Positions 26,157 through 39,344 of a stretch of 64,000 nucleotides of DNA are shown here, piece by piece (position 1 is the stretch's first letter; each line of letters begins with the position of its first letter). The DNA is taken from positions 54,708 to 118,707 of the forward strand of contig NW_024468558.1 of assembly GCF_001632365.1 (NCBI RefSeq), written 5' to 3'. The notes under the pieces are model-generated. The model was not told the origin of the DNA. It made no database searches and saw only the letters and a program-made list of their open reading frames with translations. A program made the position numbers and the translations under genes. The DNA is from Laetiporus sulphureus 93-53. Lineage: Eukaryota; Basidiomycota; Agaricomycetes; Polyporales; Laetiporaceae.

Positions 26157-29100
26157 CTAAAGCGAAGGGGATCGCTCCTGCCTGGGCCTCTTCTTAATGG
26201 GCGACCCAGCAGGAGAGGACGTGATCACGATCTCGACACGATTCACGACCTTCTTCCCCGCCTGTACTCTGGACGTTTCATGGAGCACACTTTCCGCCTG
26301 CGTACCGGCACCCTCTTGGCTCGGATGGATGTCCAGCTGAGAGTAGTCTACCTCGGTCTCGTCCTCGGACTCCACGAGCTGTTCTTCCGAATTGGATTCC
26401 TCCCGCTTGCGCTTGGGCTGACCGAGGTCGCTCATGTTTTTCGTTGTCGCTTTGCCTTTGCCCTTGCCCTTCTTTTTGACCAGAGGGTCATCTGTCCCCT
26501 GCTCATACACGTGGCACAGCTCCACAGGTACGCCTGCGCGTCGCAGTACGTCCATCCAAACCTGTCGCAGAACAAATCCTCAGTATCCCAATTTGAGCCA
26601 AGAAAGAAAAAGATGAACCTTCTGGTTTTCTTGCGCTCGATCATTGGGACTCTTGACCTCGACGAACTTGCACTCGCCGTGCTCAGCATTCCATATGCAC
26701 AGGTCTGGCACGCCCCCACATCGTCCGGCGTAGTCTTCACATAACAAGCGACAAATCATCGCCAACGCATCGCCTCCAATGCACTAGAGACACATCACGA
26801 CAATGACGAATCAACACTGTACTAGAAATCCACGCAATGGACCGACTTACCTCGGTGATCTCCAGCAGATCCTGCTTGTCAAATAGACCCCATCGGACTC
26901 CAACACACAACGTCTGCGCCTCCGCATGTTGATCATATACACGTTCGAGGACCTGCCTTGCTTGTCCCTCCTTCAGTTCATCCAACCTGCGTTCTATGAG
27001 CTGTTGTCGTGCAAAGAGGAACGTATCCTCTGCGATGTCCAGCGGAGACGAATGATACGGCGTCTCAAACGTCCCAGGAATGTTCGCGAAGATGATGTCC
27101 CAGAAGAGCAGGCCGAAGAGTGTTGTGACTATCCTCCCTTCGCAATGAAAGCTGGTCAGGAAGCACATCAGTGATATGTTCGCCTCGAGCGTTGAATGGG
27201 TTCGTACCCCTTGTAGCCTTGTTCTTCATAGTACTGCAGAGCCAAAGTTTCCACGCTGACCTCCTCATTTCCTCTCCCTTTCCATATAGTCTTTCCCTGA
27301 GCGTTGGCGTTATCCTAGACGGGAATTTCGAGTCAGAGTGATCGCGCATGTGGCAAATGAACGTACTGCGTCCGCTTTCTCTTCTGCGAACGAGACATGC
27401 TGAGTCCACGACTGAGGAAGAGCGGCCTGCTTGAGCGAACCGCCTGTAGCTTGACTAGGCTGCAGTGCCCGACGCTTGCCGACTGGCCGCCCGAAGCGAT
27501 CCAAGACCATGTTAGACGTGCGGTGGTGAACACGCACGCCTGAGAGAGAGACCTCCTCGGCCTTGTTCAGCTTTGCTTCGCACGTATGGCGGTCAGCTTC
27601 GGAAACCTTGAGCCACTTCTCGAGAGTAGTCAATCTACGCTCAAGCTTGGGCCGATAGACTGTCAAAATTGTTAGCACGGTAGATAGGAGCAGAATGCAG
27701 AACTGACCGATATGCGTATCATCGTCTAACAGGGCCTCCGTCACAGCTTCCAACGCGCGCTCGTACGCCTCTCTTGACTTGCCGCAGTACTGCATCAGAA
27801 TAAGTGCCCGTCGCTCATGCCATCTGCCTCTTCGGCCCCTGCGCCACCTGCGCTGTGCGAGCAAGGCTTCGAGGACTTCAAGCTCGAGCTCGTGCTCTTT
27901 GAGAATACCTAACGCAGTGGATGCCTTGCAGACGATGCGCGTCAGGATATGTCCTGAGATCACCATGAGTCAATGGGCAGCCGACAGGAGATTGATGCTT
28001 ACCACACTCAAAGCGCTCCAGGCCTCCCTCTCTGGCAGGAAGTTCATCCTGAACTCTCAGCATGTCCTGCCAGCGAGGATAGACTCCTTCCCAGATCTCC
28101 TTCACCGCCCTCGCGTTCCGCACTCTGGGCGACTTATCGTCCAGCTTCCCCAGAAGGTTCATGCCGAGCTCTATGGACTCGTCTTCAATCTTGCTGCATA
28201 CGCTATGCCTCGTACTCGGGGTGGACGGCAGACGTTTCTTGCTGGGCGTGATAGGCGTGCGGAATCTCTGGGGATCGGGCTTTGGCGTCTTGGTTGCAGC
28301 GGAGCGGGCCCGCCAGGAGGAAGCCGGTGCTCCTCCTTGGAAGAGGGCATCGACTTGAGCTTCCAACTCCAAAGCTTCCTCGTAGGCTAATAATGCTTCT
28401 CGCGATAGCCATATATCAGTGGTGCGCCTGTGCTGATATGAAGCATACGCTCGCTTCTTGGACCGAAGCAGGATAGACGGAACCATGAGAGACGGAGTGT
28501 GCTCCGTACTGTAAACATAGATAGTCAGCACCGTTGGCGGAAGACATAAGTGTGTGCACTCGTGTGCCGTAGAAGGTGACCGACATTCTAAAGTGGACAT
28601 CGCACGAACCTCCGGAAGTACACCATGTTCACACGACGGAATAGGTTCATCACATTCTCATTAATCCTGAGGCATTTACCTAGCCATTTTGGGATACGTC
28701 TACGTTCAATTGACGTAAATTGAAGAAGACAACGGTTGCGCACCCAACTGTCTCGTGACCATCTCTCGCAGCCTATGGATCTGCCTCTTCTGAGATAAAA
28801 AGGGCAGCTTCGTTTGCATCAGACTGTCCGCCCTCTGTTTAGCTTTCGCATGAAACGAGCTAATGGCGAAGGGAAGAGTTGCCTGGACCGATGATGAGGA
28901 CAGCATCGTTTCAATCAAATCATCTTGCTGAACGGCACTACCATCAGCGACAGATTTCGCAACAGTCGTGATTTGACTCACATTCCCGGAAGCTTTGAGG
29001 CCCAGTTGCTTCGCTACAAGGATGAGTTCCTCTCGTATCAGGCATTCGAGCAACTCCCGTAGAGAAGCATGGGCCTCATCATCCGCGAATGATGGATATT

Positions 29101-29856
29101 CCGATTTATTGATAGGATCAATTGAATTGAAATTGTGTTCACGTGAGGTAGAAGGGTGAGGCGCAGGACGGTGCTTTTCATCATCCAAGGTCAAATCAAT
29201 GATTTCTCGTTCCTCTACTTTGACCTTCACAGATGACGTGACTGAAGCGGTAGAACTGCCACGGCGGTTGATGCTGAAGGACTCAATGTCTTGCTCAAGT
29301 TTGACCTCAACGTTGACCGGGTCTTGATTAGAGCTCGTGTCGAAACGCTTGCATAATCTCTGGACAACGTCCGGGAGCTCGACGCCGAGTTCTCTCTTAT
29401 ATCTCTTCTCCAGGTCACTGAGGCGGTGCCATTTTCCAGGTTTACGAAGACAAAGCCGAACAAGTAGATAGCGCTCCCCATCTACCGACATTGAAATCAG
29501 AGTCCGAACGATTTCAAGCAATAATATGGCAGCATACATGGAAGAACGCTATATTTCATGAAGCACCCAAGCTCCTCCTGGGAAAACAGATGCGCCTCGT
29601 GAGCAAATACCGTCTTCAGCATATCTACATGCAGACAGGTCGGAGTTGGCTCAAGCGTAATTCAAGTCTACATACCTTCGAACAGCGTGACGTACATAGA
29701 CTGCCCCCTCTCAGGATTGGGCTGTGCTGCAACAACTTCGTCTTCATATTCGTCCCAGTCACTCAAGGCTTTGCGGGAAGGAACATCTGGCAGCTCATCT
29801 TCGCCGTGCCAGAAGACAAGGCTGCGGACGGTGCTCCTAGGAGGAGAGGTTGTCAT
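26157..29856 (-). CDS. FAN1: FAN1 structure-specific nuclease (VRR-NUC)
   Basis: DNA interstrand-crosslink repair nuclease of the nucleus. The start MTTSPPRSTVRSLVFW is at 29856. The N-terminal exons carry the SAP-like region (RLCLRKPGKWHRLSDLEKRY) and a long linker. The middle holds the helical TPR-like repeats (LSREALLAYEEALELEAQVD; ELELEVLEALLAQRRWRR). The C-terminal VRR-NUC nuclease shows ALQYYEEQGYKGFHSEGRI, LLFWDIIF, GGVPDLCIW and FVEVKSPNDRAQENQKVWMD, so the catalytic D and E-x-K are present. A Lys/Arg-rich tail follows, ending RSPSL. Introns are short and GT-AG and the frame is open where I followed it. No defect seen. Confidence 0.93.
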
Positions 29857-30187
29857 AGCAATCGTCTAGCAATGAGTTAGAGCAGAGCACGTCGTGAATC
29901 GAGCAGCGTTCTCCAAAGCCGACAAAAAACAGAGGGAAATGTTGCTGAGGAACAGAGACAGGAGAGACAACAGACAATGACCAGATGCACCACGCGTGAC
30001 TGTCGCGTCTTGACGCGAGGTGTCACGCTGCCGACACGGTCACGTGACCCACATATCCAAAGTGATAATTTGGTCTTGAGTCCAACAGGCTTATGATTAC
30101 ATACAAGTGATCATATATCATATACATGACCCCTCCAGGTTCAAACGGCAAGGCCCTGCATACGCGATGACACTATCAATGATCATG
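29857..30187. promoter_or_regulatory. FAN1 upstream region / NEDD1-like 3' region
   Basis: About 330 bp with the FAN1 promoter and the 3' end of the next minus-strand gene. It contains a CACGTGAC motif near 30041-30048 and a short dyad of TCGCGTC/TGACGCG type near 30003-30017. Function inferred from position. Confidence 0.35.
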
Positions 30188-32648
30188 TCAATATCCTCTT
30201 CGCAACCGCTCGTTCTCCGTTCTCAGCTGCCGATTCTCCTCCTGCAGCGTAGACAGTTCTCCCCGGAACTCGTCGACAATCGTGCGCAACTCCGTCCGGA
30301 TGCCTCTGCCCATCTTCAGCATGTCTAAGTGTAGGCCAGTCAGCTGTGACCGCGTCTCTTGCCGGAAGTCGTACATCGCGTCGCGCAGCATGCCCTGCAA
30401 GAGATTAGCCGCCGCATGCGAGCCTGGCGATGCGGGATGAGGAGAAAGGTTGCGAAGAGGCGATGTTACAGACGGCCATGTCGACACGTTGCCTTGGAGT
30501 GGTCGCCTAGGGGAAACCTCGACCGTGAAGGTAGGGACTGCTCCTCGTGGGACCTCCAACTTATCGTTGTCATCGATCTGTTCATCCCGAGCTTCATTGT
30601 CTTTGCTGCTCTTGCTTGTAAAGCCGACCCTCCTGCTGTCTGCCCCTTGTTCTCGTGCATCTTCCTCTATCTCTTCATCTCCTGCTCGGAACCACCGGTC
30701 TAACTCGGGTGATCCGAGACCAAGCACAGCCATCCTTTCCTTGCCCCTCCGCTTTCTGGGAGTAACTGGCAACCGAGCATGCATGTCAGGCAGCTCCAGG
30801 CTAGGCGTCTGTGATTGCAGAGTACGGCTCTTCGATGAGATCGCCGCGGGCTCAACGTGCACGGATGGTACTGGAGGATGCGCGCGAGGACCAGTTGATT
30901 CGGTCGACGACTTAGCAGTCCTGCGCGCTGCTGATACCGATGTACCCGAGGTGCTAGTGGACTCCGAACGCTTTCTTGATGTCGTAGACGTGGTCACCAA
31001 GGTCCCAGCACTGGCCGGCCTGCTTCTCACCATGTCACTCGTGCGTGAGGACTGCCCCGAAGATGTACGCGATACGGCAGGCGGAGGGACAGATGTGCTA
31101 TCAGAAGGTACGGGCTTAGGGTCGATATCCATTGGAACGACGTTTTCCTTCGCCCTCCGCCCCGGAAGAGGCGCGAGGAGGTTCTCGATGTGTACTAACG
31201 GGATATTTAGCCCTCTATGAGATAGCTGTCAAGGAATAGACTGACCTGATACATCCGCCTCCTCCAGAATAGCTCTCGTCGACCGTCTATGAAGAGGCGT
31301 TTTGGGCGGCGATATCACGCGCTTGGTGATACCTCCGCTACTCACCCCCTTGGATAGCGGAGAGGTGATGCCCGCCCGCATAGTTCGCGCAGGGCGTGGG
31401 GAGCTCTCGGCGAGCGCGCGCAGCTTGCCAGGAGTTCCCCCGCGGGAGGCAGTACGTTCGGCTATGGGGGGTGGAGCATTCTCTGCAACCTGAGCCTTCT
31501 CATCGGCTCCGGGGACAGAAGTAGCAGCCGAGGTGTGACGAACAGGATGCTTGTTCGTGTCCTGTGTGAGGAGAGGCTTGCTGGACGTAGCGACGATGGG
31601 CTTGGATTGCGCCTCTTGCGTCTTGAGCTTCTGCTGCAGCACAACGGCTCTATCAAACATAAACAGCAATCGGAGTAGGCAAACACACCTGGACTGACAT
31701 CGCTACCACCCGCTCCCCCTTCGCACTTATGATGATGGACTTTGGTGCCTTGTCAAGCAAGCGCAGGTCCTGGATCAAGACCTTGCCGTTCTCGGTACCA
31801 GCATACAGCGTGACGCCCTCAGCAGAGAACACCAGCGAGGTCAACGGTACATGTACCGACAACGCGCGGAGAATGCTTCCGGCCACACGTCAGCCAACAC
31901 GGACCGCGCACATGAACCAGAGCACTCACCCTTTGTCCTTCTCGAGATCGACCACATGTATTGTCCCGCCGCTGCACGCGACTGCAATGAGTGTCTTGCT
32001 GAACGGGCTGCTCGCCACAGACACAATCTCGCCAAGGCTCCTTTCTCTGCCTAAGGTGAAGGACTTGATGGGGCCGGAGGGGCGAGTCGTGTCATACACC
32101 AGCAGCTGCGCGCCAGCACCTATAAGAAGCCTCGTCCGAGAATGTGGGCTGAACTGGCACGCGGTAATAGAGCCTGATATTGATGTGAGCCCACGGAGGA
32201 CCGTATGCGATCCATGTGAGAGATTATGGATGTGCACGGCCGCAGCGGAGGTGGTCGCAAGAAGGCTGCCGTCGTTGGAAAGCGCGATAGAAGTGACCGG
32301 TGCCTTGTGAGAGTCAAACTTCTGCACAATTCGTCCTGAATGAGTCTCCAGGATGAGCACTTGTTGACCTTGGCTGAAGATGAGTGTGCTGCCACGGTCC
32401 TTGCTCGCCAGCGCGTTGATCGACGAGGGGTGCGACGATAGGTATACAGGTTTCAAGTGGCGCTCTGAGGAGTCATACTTGAATATACTCTCCTTTGAAG
32501 AGATGAAGAGAGCACTGTTGTCCGGGGCCCACACGATGCAAGTTGGCTCGACGTCCAGGGCGCATGTCGGTGGCACACAAACTGGTGCGCGTTTCAACGT
32601 TATCGAATCCAGGTACGAGAGCAAGTTTGTCGTGCACACTGCCAGCAT
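30188..32648 (-). CDS. NEDD1/GCP-WD-like WD40 protein
   Basis: Probable gamma-tubulin ring-complex targeting factor. About four exons. The N-terminal ~330 residues form WD40 blades (CIVWAPDNSALFISSKES; APVTSIALSNDGSLLATTS; LTSLVFSAEGVTLYAGTENG). A long Ser/Pro/Arg-rich disordered middle follows. The C-terminal ~80 residues are helical: DAMYDFRQETRSQLTGLHLD, then a leucine-heptad stretch with EENRQLRTENERLRRGY at the end. That layout, WD40 repeats, disorder, then a C-terminal helix with FRxExxxxxxxLHxDxLK, matches NEDD1, whose C-terminus binds gamma-tubulin. The assignment rests on architecture and motif resemblance. An alternative is another WD40 coiled-coil scaffold. Confidence 0.75.
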
Positions 32649-33451
32649 CCTCGCATAAAAACCCTTCAGCCGAAAGGGTGCTTATGGTGTTGTGTGGCAA
32701 AGGTAGAAAGATGTTTGAAAAAGGCAAGGAAGTTGCGGGGAATGAACCAAGACGCGTAAATCACATGACCGCATCCGAAATGAGCACGTCCCTGCCTTGT
32801 TTCATGGACCCTTCCTCCGCTGGAGACAAAAAAACGTTCGACTTCGGACATCAGCGAATAAATACGTACCGATGCTGAATTCGAGTGCTGAGCGCTGATG
32901 ACGGACACCAATATCACCAAGGTTGAGGAATCACCGGGACATGCGGGTGACCCGGCGCACAGTGCACTTAAGACGGCTTGATTGCAGCCACATATTCTGA
33001 CGGCATCTGAGAGTTCATATGAGTTGTGCCTGCAATGCAGCCGAGCTTGGTAGAAGGATGGGCAATATTTGAGGTCCAATGCGAGTACTAGGATTGCCGC
33101 AGTCATCAGCCTCAGACGAAATCCCTCGGCGCCTGTTCCTCAGGGCCTCAATGATTATTCTCAGCAGCTGTTGTAGCCAGGTGTTGTGGCCACATCGTCC
33201 GATTTCAACTGAGGAATGCTACAAACGCTCTAAATTAGAAGTTTTAGAGTAGATACATCGGGATGCCTATGATAACAGTACTGGGGGTTGGCGGAGCAAG
33301 TGGCGTTGAGGAAATACTTAGGAGAATAAGTTATTGAGAGCGACATGCTATCATTGTGATGAGAATGCATTTGGTCGGAATAGCAATGATGATGGATGAT
33401 GGATGTAATGATACAGTGAGATGGGAGGCTTAACAATGGAAGATGAGGAAT
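32649..33451. other. Intergenic region
   Basis: About 800 bp between the NEDD1-like start and the stop of the next gene. It should include the NEDD1-like promoter. The stretch 33230-33430 is A/T-rich with repeated ATGATGGATG-type words. No gene supported. Confidence 0.45.
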
Positions 33452-35017
33452 TCATGGAAACGTAATCTTCTTCGAGCTTTTGGGACGATTCGGCTCGGAG
33501 ACGTCCACGCTGGCAGTACGGCGATGACGACGAAAGCGATCTTTCCAGGAAGATTTTCGTGCTGGTGGTGTGGTGTGGTGCGACTCTTGCGCCGGCGACG
33601 GTGGTACATACGGCGAAGACTGCGGTGCCTCAGCGGAGATTCTCGCTGTGGCGGATGTCGCGTCGGACACTCTAACAGGGATTTGCGATTGCCGCGCGGG
33701 AGGGCTAGAGAATCTAAACATTGAGCCGCAGTGCGACAATAATGTAGTGGCAGAGCTCACCTGGGAGACTTGCGCAGAATAGGTTTCGACGGCGCAGCAA
33801 GAGGCTGACGTTGGCGAGCCGGTGCAGGATGCTCGCTTGCCATCGTCTGCTCGCTCGCAGTCGGTGCCGGAGCGACGGTCGATCTCCGGTCTATCGCCAT
33901 GGATGTCCGCGGGCTGCGAAACCGGGTGGACGAGGACGCAGCCCACGATGCTCTGCGCACAACCGACTCGGAGCTGGAAATCACCGCAGACTCCCGCTGT
34001 GAAAGGGGGTTCTCGTCCTTCGACAGAGAGCGTCCACGCCGCACGGGTGCGGCCATGAAGTCGTCGACGGCACACTGGTAGTACTGCTCCATCGTCACCC
34101 GTGCACCGGCCGCACGGCTGAGTTTGACTTGACGGACATAGTCCGCCGCTTCTGGCGATTGCGGAGTGGGGAAGAAGTATGGCGCTTGGTATGGGTCCGT
34201 CCGAGGAATGCGTGGTGGCGAGATGTGTGGCCTCCGTGAAAGCCAGCTCAGTCTCCGTTTCACTGACGCTTTAGGAGAGCACATCAACGAAAAGGCGCAA
34301 GTTAACAAACATAATCAACGCACCTTCTCCGTGTGACGAGCTATAAGCCCTGCCTGCTCTCTGCGTCCCTCCGGGTATCGTTTCATCCTCAGTGAGCTCC
34401 TCTGTCACGGTAGGTATACTGAAGATAGTCTCCGACGATGCTGGAGATCCCACTGGCAAGACCTGCTCAGGAGCAATTATAGAATTTACAAGTGGATGGT
34501 TGTAGACGTCGAGCTCAATGGCGTTTGGCAGACCACTGGCAGCAGATGATGGACCAGCTCGAGGATTCGCACACTCTGGAGGATGGAGCACGGGTATCCC
34601 GGCAGGGGGGGCTTGCGGTGCTCCTGGCAATTTGGCGGAGATAGACCCACCGTGCGTCGTCGAAGCAGGCTCGCCAGGCTGCTCTTCGCCGCTGACCTCC
34701 ATAGCAGACGAGGACGCAGAATGGCGTGATAGCGAGACAGAATAAAGCGTTACGGTGGAGGGGCTACGCGTTCGCCGACGACCGCGGTTGACGATTGCAG
34801 TCAGGGCCGCCTCATCTATCGGCGGCGGCGCGAGCGGCATCAAGCACGGAATCGCGTGGCCCACAGCCGACACAACGCTCTGGGAGAAGAACTGATCGGT
34901 CACGCCAGACTCCAGAAAGTCATGTCTCCAGCTCACCAGAAACATCCCAACTATCGCGAGAAGTGCGCTCGCGACCCCTACCACAAGGTATCGGAGCGCA
35001 AGGAACAGAATATCCAT
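33452..35017 (-). CDS. Single-span membrane protein, function unknown
   Basis: I do not recognise the family. Start at 35017: MDILFLALRYLVVGVASALL runs directly into a hydrophobic span ending FLVSWRHDF, so it has an N-terminal membrane anchor. The following ~200 residues are Ser/Pro/Glu-rich and probably disordered. Two introns (about 34340-34271 and 33768-33724) join in frame: HGEG reads on to EASVKRRLSWLSRRPHISPP, and LRKSPR reads on to FSSPPARQSQIPV. A conserved-looking core TDPYQAPYFFPTPQSPEAAD and the RVTMEQYYQCAVDDFM block lie in exon 2. The C-terminus is basic (SSWKDRFRRHRRTASVDVSE, end KKITFP). I infer a small membrane-tethered, mostly disordered protein. Confidence 0.6.
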
Positions 35018-37460
35018 ATCTGAAAGAGCCTTCCACCGACAGAACGCCTTGCACGTGAAGCGAAGATGGTATGCGATTAGTCCTGAGTGTTTGACAGTCA
35101 TGACCACGCCAAGGCAGAGGCCGGCTGTGTTTGGTGCTCAGAGAAGCCAGAGCTGTGCGTTGTGGATATGGCAGTGCCTTTTGACCGAGAGCAGAAAGAA
35201 TTTATGCAGGGCGAGCTCGACAGGAGTAAAACACGAGTTTTTGCTGGGAGAACTTTGAGGGCTTTCCGATCGTCGACTTTTCCGAACGTCGTTCGTCTGA
35301 GGAATGGTTTGCTGCCGGATGGTTACGTATGGGCGCGTTTTCACGTGGCCGTGATCCGCCCTCCGTCAGCCCAACTGACTCAGATCCTCTGGCCACCCGA
35401 GCTTGTGTCTTCGAACTCCTTTATCAATCCAGGACAAAGTCGGCGTGCGCTCGCCTAGTTTGCGATGTCCACATGGGTCACTGGCAAGCACGATGGTGTG
35501 CTACAGTCTTCATTACGAAGAAAGCTCCTTTGCCATCGCCGGGATGAGTGAGCGACAATGACAAAATCGACCCTCCCAATCGCCGAGACAACCCTCCGGC
35601 GGTAGTTGGCTCATCCGCTTGTCTCGGACAGTCTAAATCACCCCACAATGGCTTGCGGTCCAGATTGCTCGAGACATGGCGATTGCTCACAGATGCTCTT
35701 GGGAACGTGCATATCTACGACCAGCTCATTGTGAGATACACATACTAAATTTGGGTTCGTGTTGCAGAAGCGTGCACGTCCGCGTTGCTCGAACCATCGC
35801 ACCTCATCGTACGCGCTTCGCGCGCTCGGCGCTGCAGAAGATGGCATGGCACATCTATCGATGCGCTTCCGTATGGGCCAATTCACGACCAAACCGCTCC
35901 TACGTGAATGAGAAGATTAATCTAGATTAATGTTGCGGTTGTGCAGCGCCCGCGGGACATAGGTGCGTGCCCGTGTCACATTATATGGTTTGATGACTGG
36001 TAGCTGACTTATGATATTTTGATAACCCACTGTGGGAGATGGTCCAGCACGGCATCGATATCAGCACTATCGACTGGGCGCAGCATTGAACGACCATCCC
36101 AGCCGCCATCCTCTTCGGCTCGGCTCACTCATTGCATCTGATACAACGACTGCTTATCCCTGTGCAGTCAATGTTCTGGTCCGTTTTTCTAATGTTACTC
36201 CCGCGACGAAATATCCGCGGCACCGTCCGCACCCATCCCAGGATCTTTCCTTCCCTGTGACCTCGATACGCTCCGTGCCGTGTGTCGTATGTCCTGCGAC
36301 GGTGATGAACAGTCAATGTAATTGTACTTCGTGGTTAGTACGCGTACTGTGGAATTATGTAAGCTTTCGTGAATGGCCACGTGTCGACCCGGGGATGATC
36401 CGGTGAGCGAAAGCCTGAGGTTGGTTCGTCTTTTCCGTGGAAGCAGGGTGGTGCTGCTGTTACTTTTAAATTTGAGACGGCCAATCCGCAAGTTCTCGGG
36501 TTTCAGCTAATTTTTGAACTGCAGTCGCTCGACTCTGTCGCTATGATCAATGCGTGATCACGTGCTGTTGTGGCCACCAATCACGTTTTGAAAAGCGCAA
36601 GCGCCAAGTCTCGGAGACTCTTAACATCTGTAATATGTATTTTTCCACCGAGGAAGAAACAGTACCTGTTGCACATCATTCTGTCCTACATAGTATCTCT
36701 GCTCTGAACATCATCAAATATGCGTTCTGCCTAGAAGAGCATACTGGAACATTGATGAACTCATCAAGTCAAGCATCGCCGCCTCGAGCAACATCCAAGT
36801 CACCGCCGAGTCTCAAACCAGTGCCTACGACGACAACGAGATCTGTGGGCAACATTGAACGAACTGTTTCAGCCTAAATCATACGCGGCTGTACGGTCTC
36901 CTTGTAGTTGCGGCTGACGACGCGATCACCAATACCGGCATCATCGGCACCCGAGGCCCCAGGTGCGCTGGAAACGCGTTTTCCTTTTCACGCGGTGGAT
37001 TTCATCCGTGCAAGTACCGAGATGGATCATATTCGCTTGACGGTCGTAGTACAGATGGCGCAGGCAGCTGCTGGTTTGAAACGAGTGTGCTGACTCTTCG
37101 TATCATATATGTCCCGACACCATCGATGGGAAGATAGTTGCATACTGTCAGCGATGCAGGAGATCTCAAACGGCGATAGTGTGCTCGACGTGATGTCTGC
37201 CCGCTGGATGCGATGGTTGCGATGGAGTCGGATGTGAGCGGCAGATGCTGAGAATGTCAGCTCAGTTGAGCCCAGCGTACGGTGAGAACTGCGCAGAATC
37301 CTCAGTCGACTGGTCAACTCCACCAAAGGTAGAATATTTGTGCTTCTGTAACCGTAAATGCGTCTCGCTTTGCATCTGATGATCACATTTTGAGCACGTC
37401 AAATAGCTGACCAGAATGAGCTGCTACTCACATCCTTGTTAGCCACTCCTATTCGATATC
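35018..37460. other. Gene-poor intergenic region
   Basis: About 2.4 kb without a convincing gene. Open frames up to ~120 codons exist on both strands but lack domains, signal peptides and consistent splice partners. Promoters for the genes on both sides must lie here. No repeat or RNA gene recognised. Confidence 0.4.
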
Positions 37461-39344
37461 ATGGCGAGTGCGAACTCCGCGGCGACCGGGCTGCTCCAGG
37501 CAAAGTGAGCTTTAAGTATCCCCCTCTTAGCCAGTTTGCTAATTCTGAGGGCCTGTCACGCATAGCTTCCTGGCGAATTGTGCCTATGCGTCCGGAGCAG
37601 GTGAGTGTGATCGTAGCTGAACGCTGTAATGCATTACGTCGATGACCCGATCTAGCCCTCATATTCTATGAACATATTACTACGCTCAACCAAGAGGTTA
37701 AATTCTTTTGGGGAAAGAGGTCATTCCCGGCAGTTCTCTTCTTCATCAATCGACTTGTGACGCTCATCTATGGCGCTGTATATATCGCACCGACAATGAA
37801 TATACACTCACAAACTGTATGTATTGCGACGGAACTTCAATCTGATCATGGCAGTCTGACAGAATGCCACGGCAGAGGTTCGTTACAAGTCCTCTAGCTC
37901 ACGAAGTTGCGAAACCTGTCACATTTCATGCCATTCAGCTGTGAAATAGTAAATTACGCACTTTACGGTCTTGCGCTCGCAATCGCGGCCGTTTCCCTAG
38001 GTAAGTGTACGTGCACCGTGTTTCAACCAGATACTGACATCCTATCGCAGTGGTCACGGTACAGCGAGTATATGCGGTGACCGAACGTGACTGGCGTCCT
38101 ACCATAATTATTGCGTTGACAGGCATTGTGTTATTGGGGCTCGATATTGTCGAAGGTACGTGCTCTACGATAAATGGAATGAACGACTCATTCCATCACT
38201 AACTTTCTTTTCGTGAGAAGACTTCGTGAACGAATCAACCGGGGTCATTGTCCTAGGATCGACGGCCATATGCTACACGTTCCCACAGAATTCATTTGCG
38301 AGCACCGACTCAAAGTAAGCAACTCATACTGTCGACAGCTCATATTTCCTTCTCAACCGTCAACTGCCAGGCGTAAGCTGATTAGGCGGACTTTTTCTTT
38401 TGTAAATGAGCCACACTGAATGTCACTTCGTAGTAACAATCGCCCTCCTTGTTATTTCTGTGGTCAGCAATGTTTTAGTGCTCGGTGTCATCTGGACGAT
38501 GCTATACAAACAACTCGGCCGGAACTCCACTGGAGTGTTTTCACAGAGGCCATCACTCGTGGCATTGTTGCTGAGAGATGGTGAGCAAAGCTTAAGTTGT
38601 TGGATCGTGATTGAGTCAAATCTCTTTTGCTGTATGCAGGTACGATTCAGTTCGTGTACGCGGCCAACTCTTGTCCGTTGCAGCGAAAACTGAGACATCG
38701 CCATAGAACACTACTACTGCTGAATGCCGGCATCAACATATCAACATTTATTGGCCAGGTCAGTGACCCAGACATCCGCCAACTCTCATACTGATGCTGC
38801 TGAATGTCTTCTTAAAAACCCTGACCTCCTATATAGAACGCCCAATATGTTATCAACAATTTGGACCAACCGTTGGGTTTCATGGTTCATGCTCATCGCA
38901 ACAGGTACTCATGCATGTCATAGGCTGAATACAATTCTTGTCTCTCGTGTTCTGCTAAACATCCAAGAAACGGCCCGAGCCGCACAGAGGGAGCAATCCG
39001 ATACTCCCTCGTTTGTGCGCTCAGATCATGGCATGCAGATTGAAGCGGACATCGACATACCCAGCCTTGTGATCCCTTCTGATGCCTCAAACGGCATCCC
39101 CGCAGTCGGCCCAGAGACGGAACCTTCCGTAGCCACCGCCAGCCGGGTAAATGCTGTCCCAGACGAGACAATGCTTGCCGGCCCTTCGAATCAACACCGT
39201 CGTCGTGAAGCACAGGAGGTTGAGGTACCCATGGAGGCTGGACCCTTCGGCCAAGGCGGCGAGGACGATGTGGAGCAAAGGCAGGTGGAGGGAGAGGCCG
39301 CAGAGGATTGGGAGGAAGAAGACGATTGGGAGGACGACTACTAA
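37461..39344 (+). CDS. DUF6533-type multi-span membrane protein
   Basis: Member of the large Agaricomycete membrane-protein family with an N-terminal DUF6533 domain; function unknown. The first exon, MASANSAATGLLQA, splices to the exon after 37566, giving NFLANCAYASGAALIFYEH. The next exon reads ITTLNQEVKFFWGKR and FPAVLFFINRLVTLIYGAVY, which is the domain core. Later exons add spans: FSCEIVNYALYGLALAIAAV, TIIIALTGIVLLGLDIVE, ECHFVVTIALLVISVVSNVL, and the family signature SLVALLLRDGTIQF across a splice at about 38639. The last exon holds LVSRVLLNIQETARA and a long acidic cytosolic tail ending EEDDWEDDY. About seven spans are expected. The exon joins at 37818-37935 and 38320-38410 are uncertain. 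Confidence 0.8.

Noticed and set aside
36032..37386. Several 60-125-codon frames between 36.0 and 37.4 kb
   Set aside because: No frame has a domain or consistent splice partners, and frames on opposite strands compete equally.
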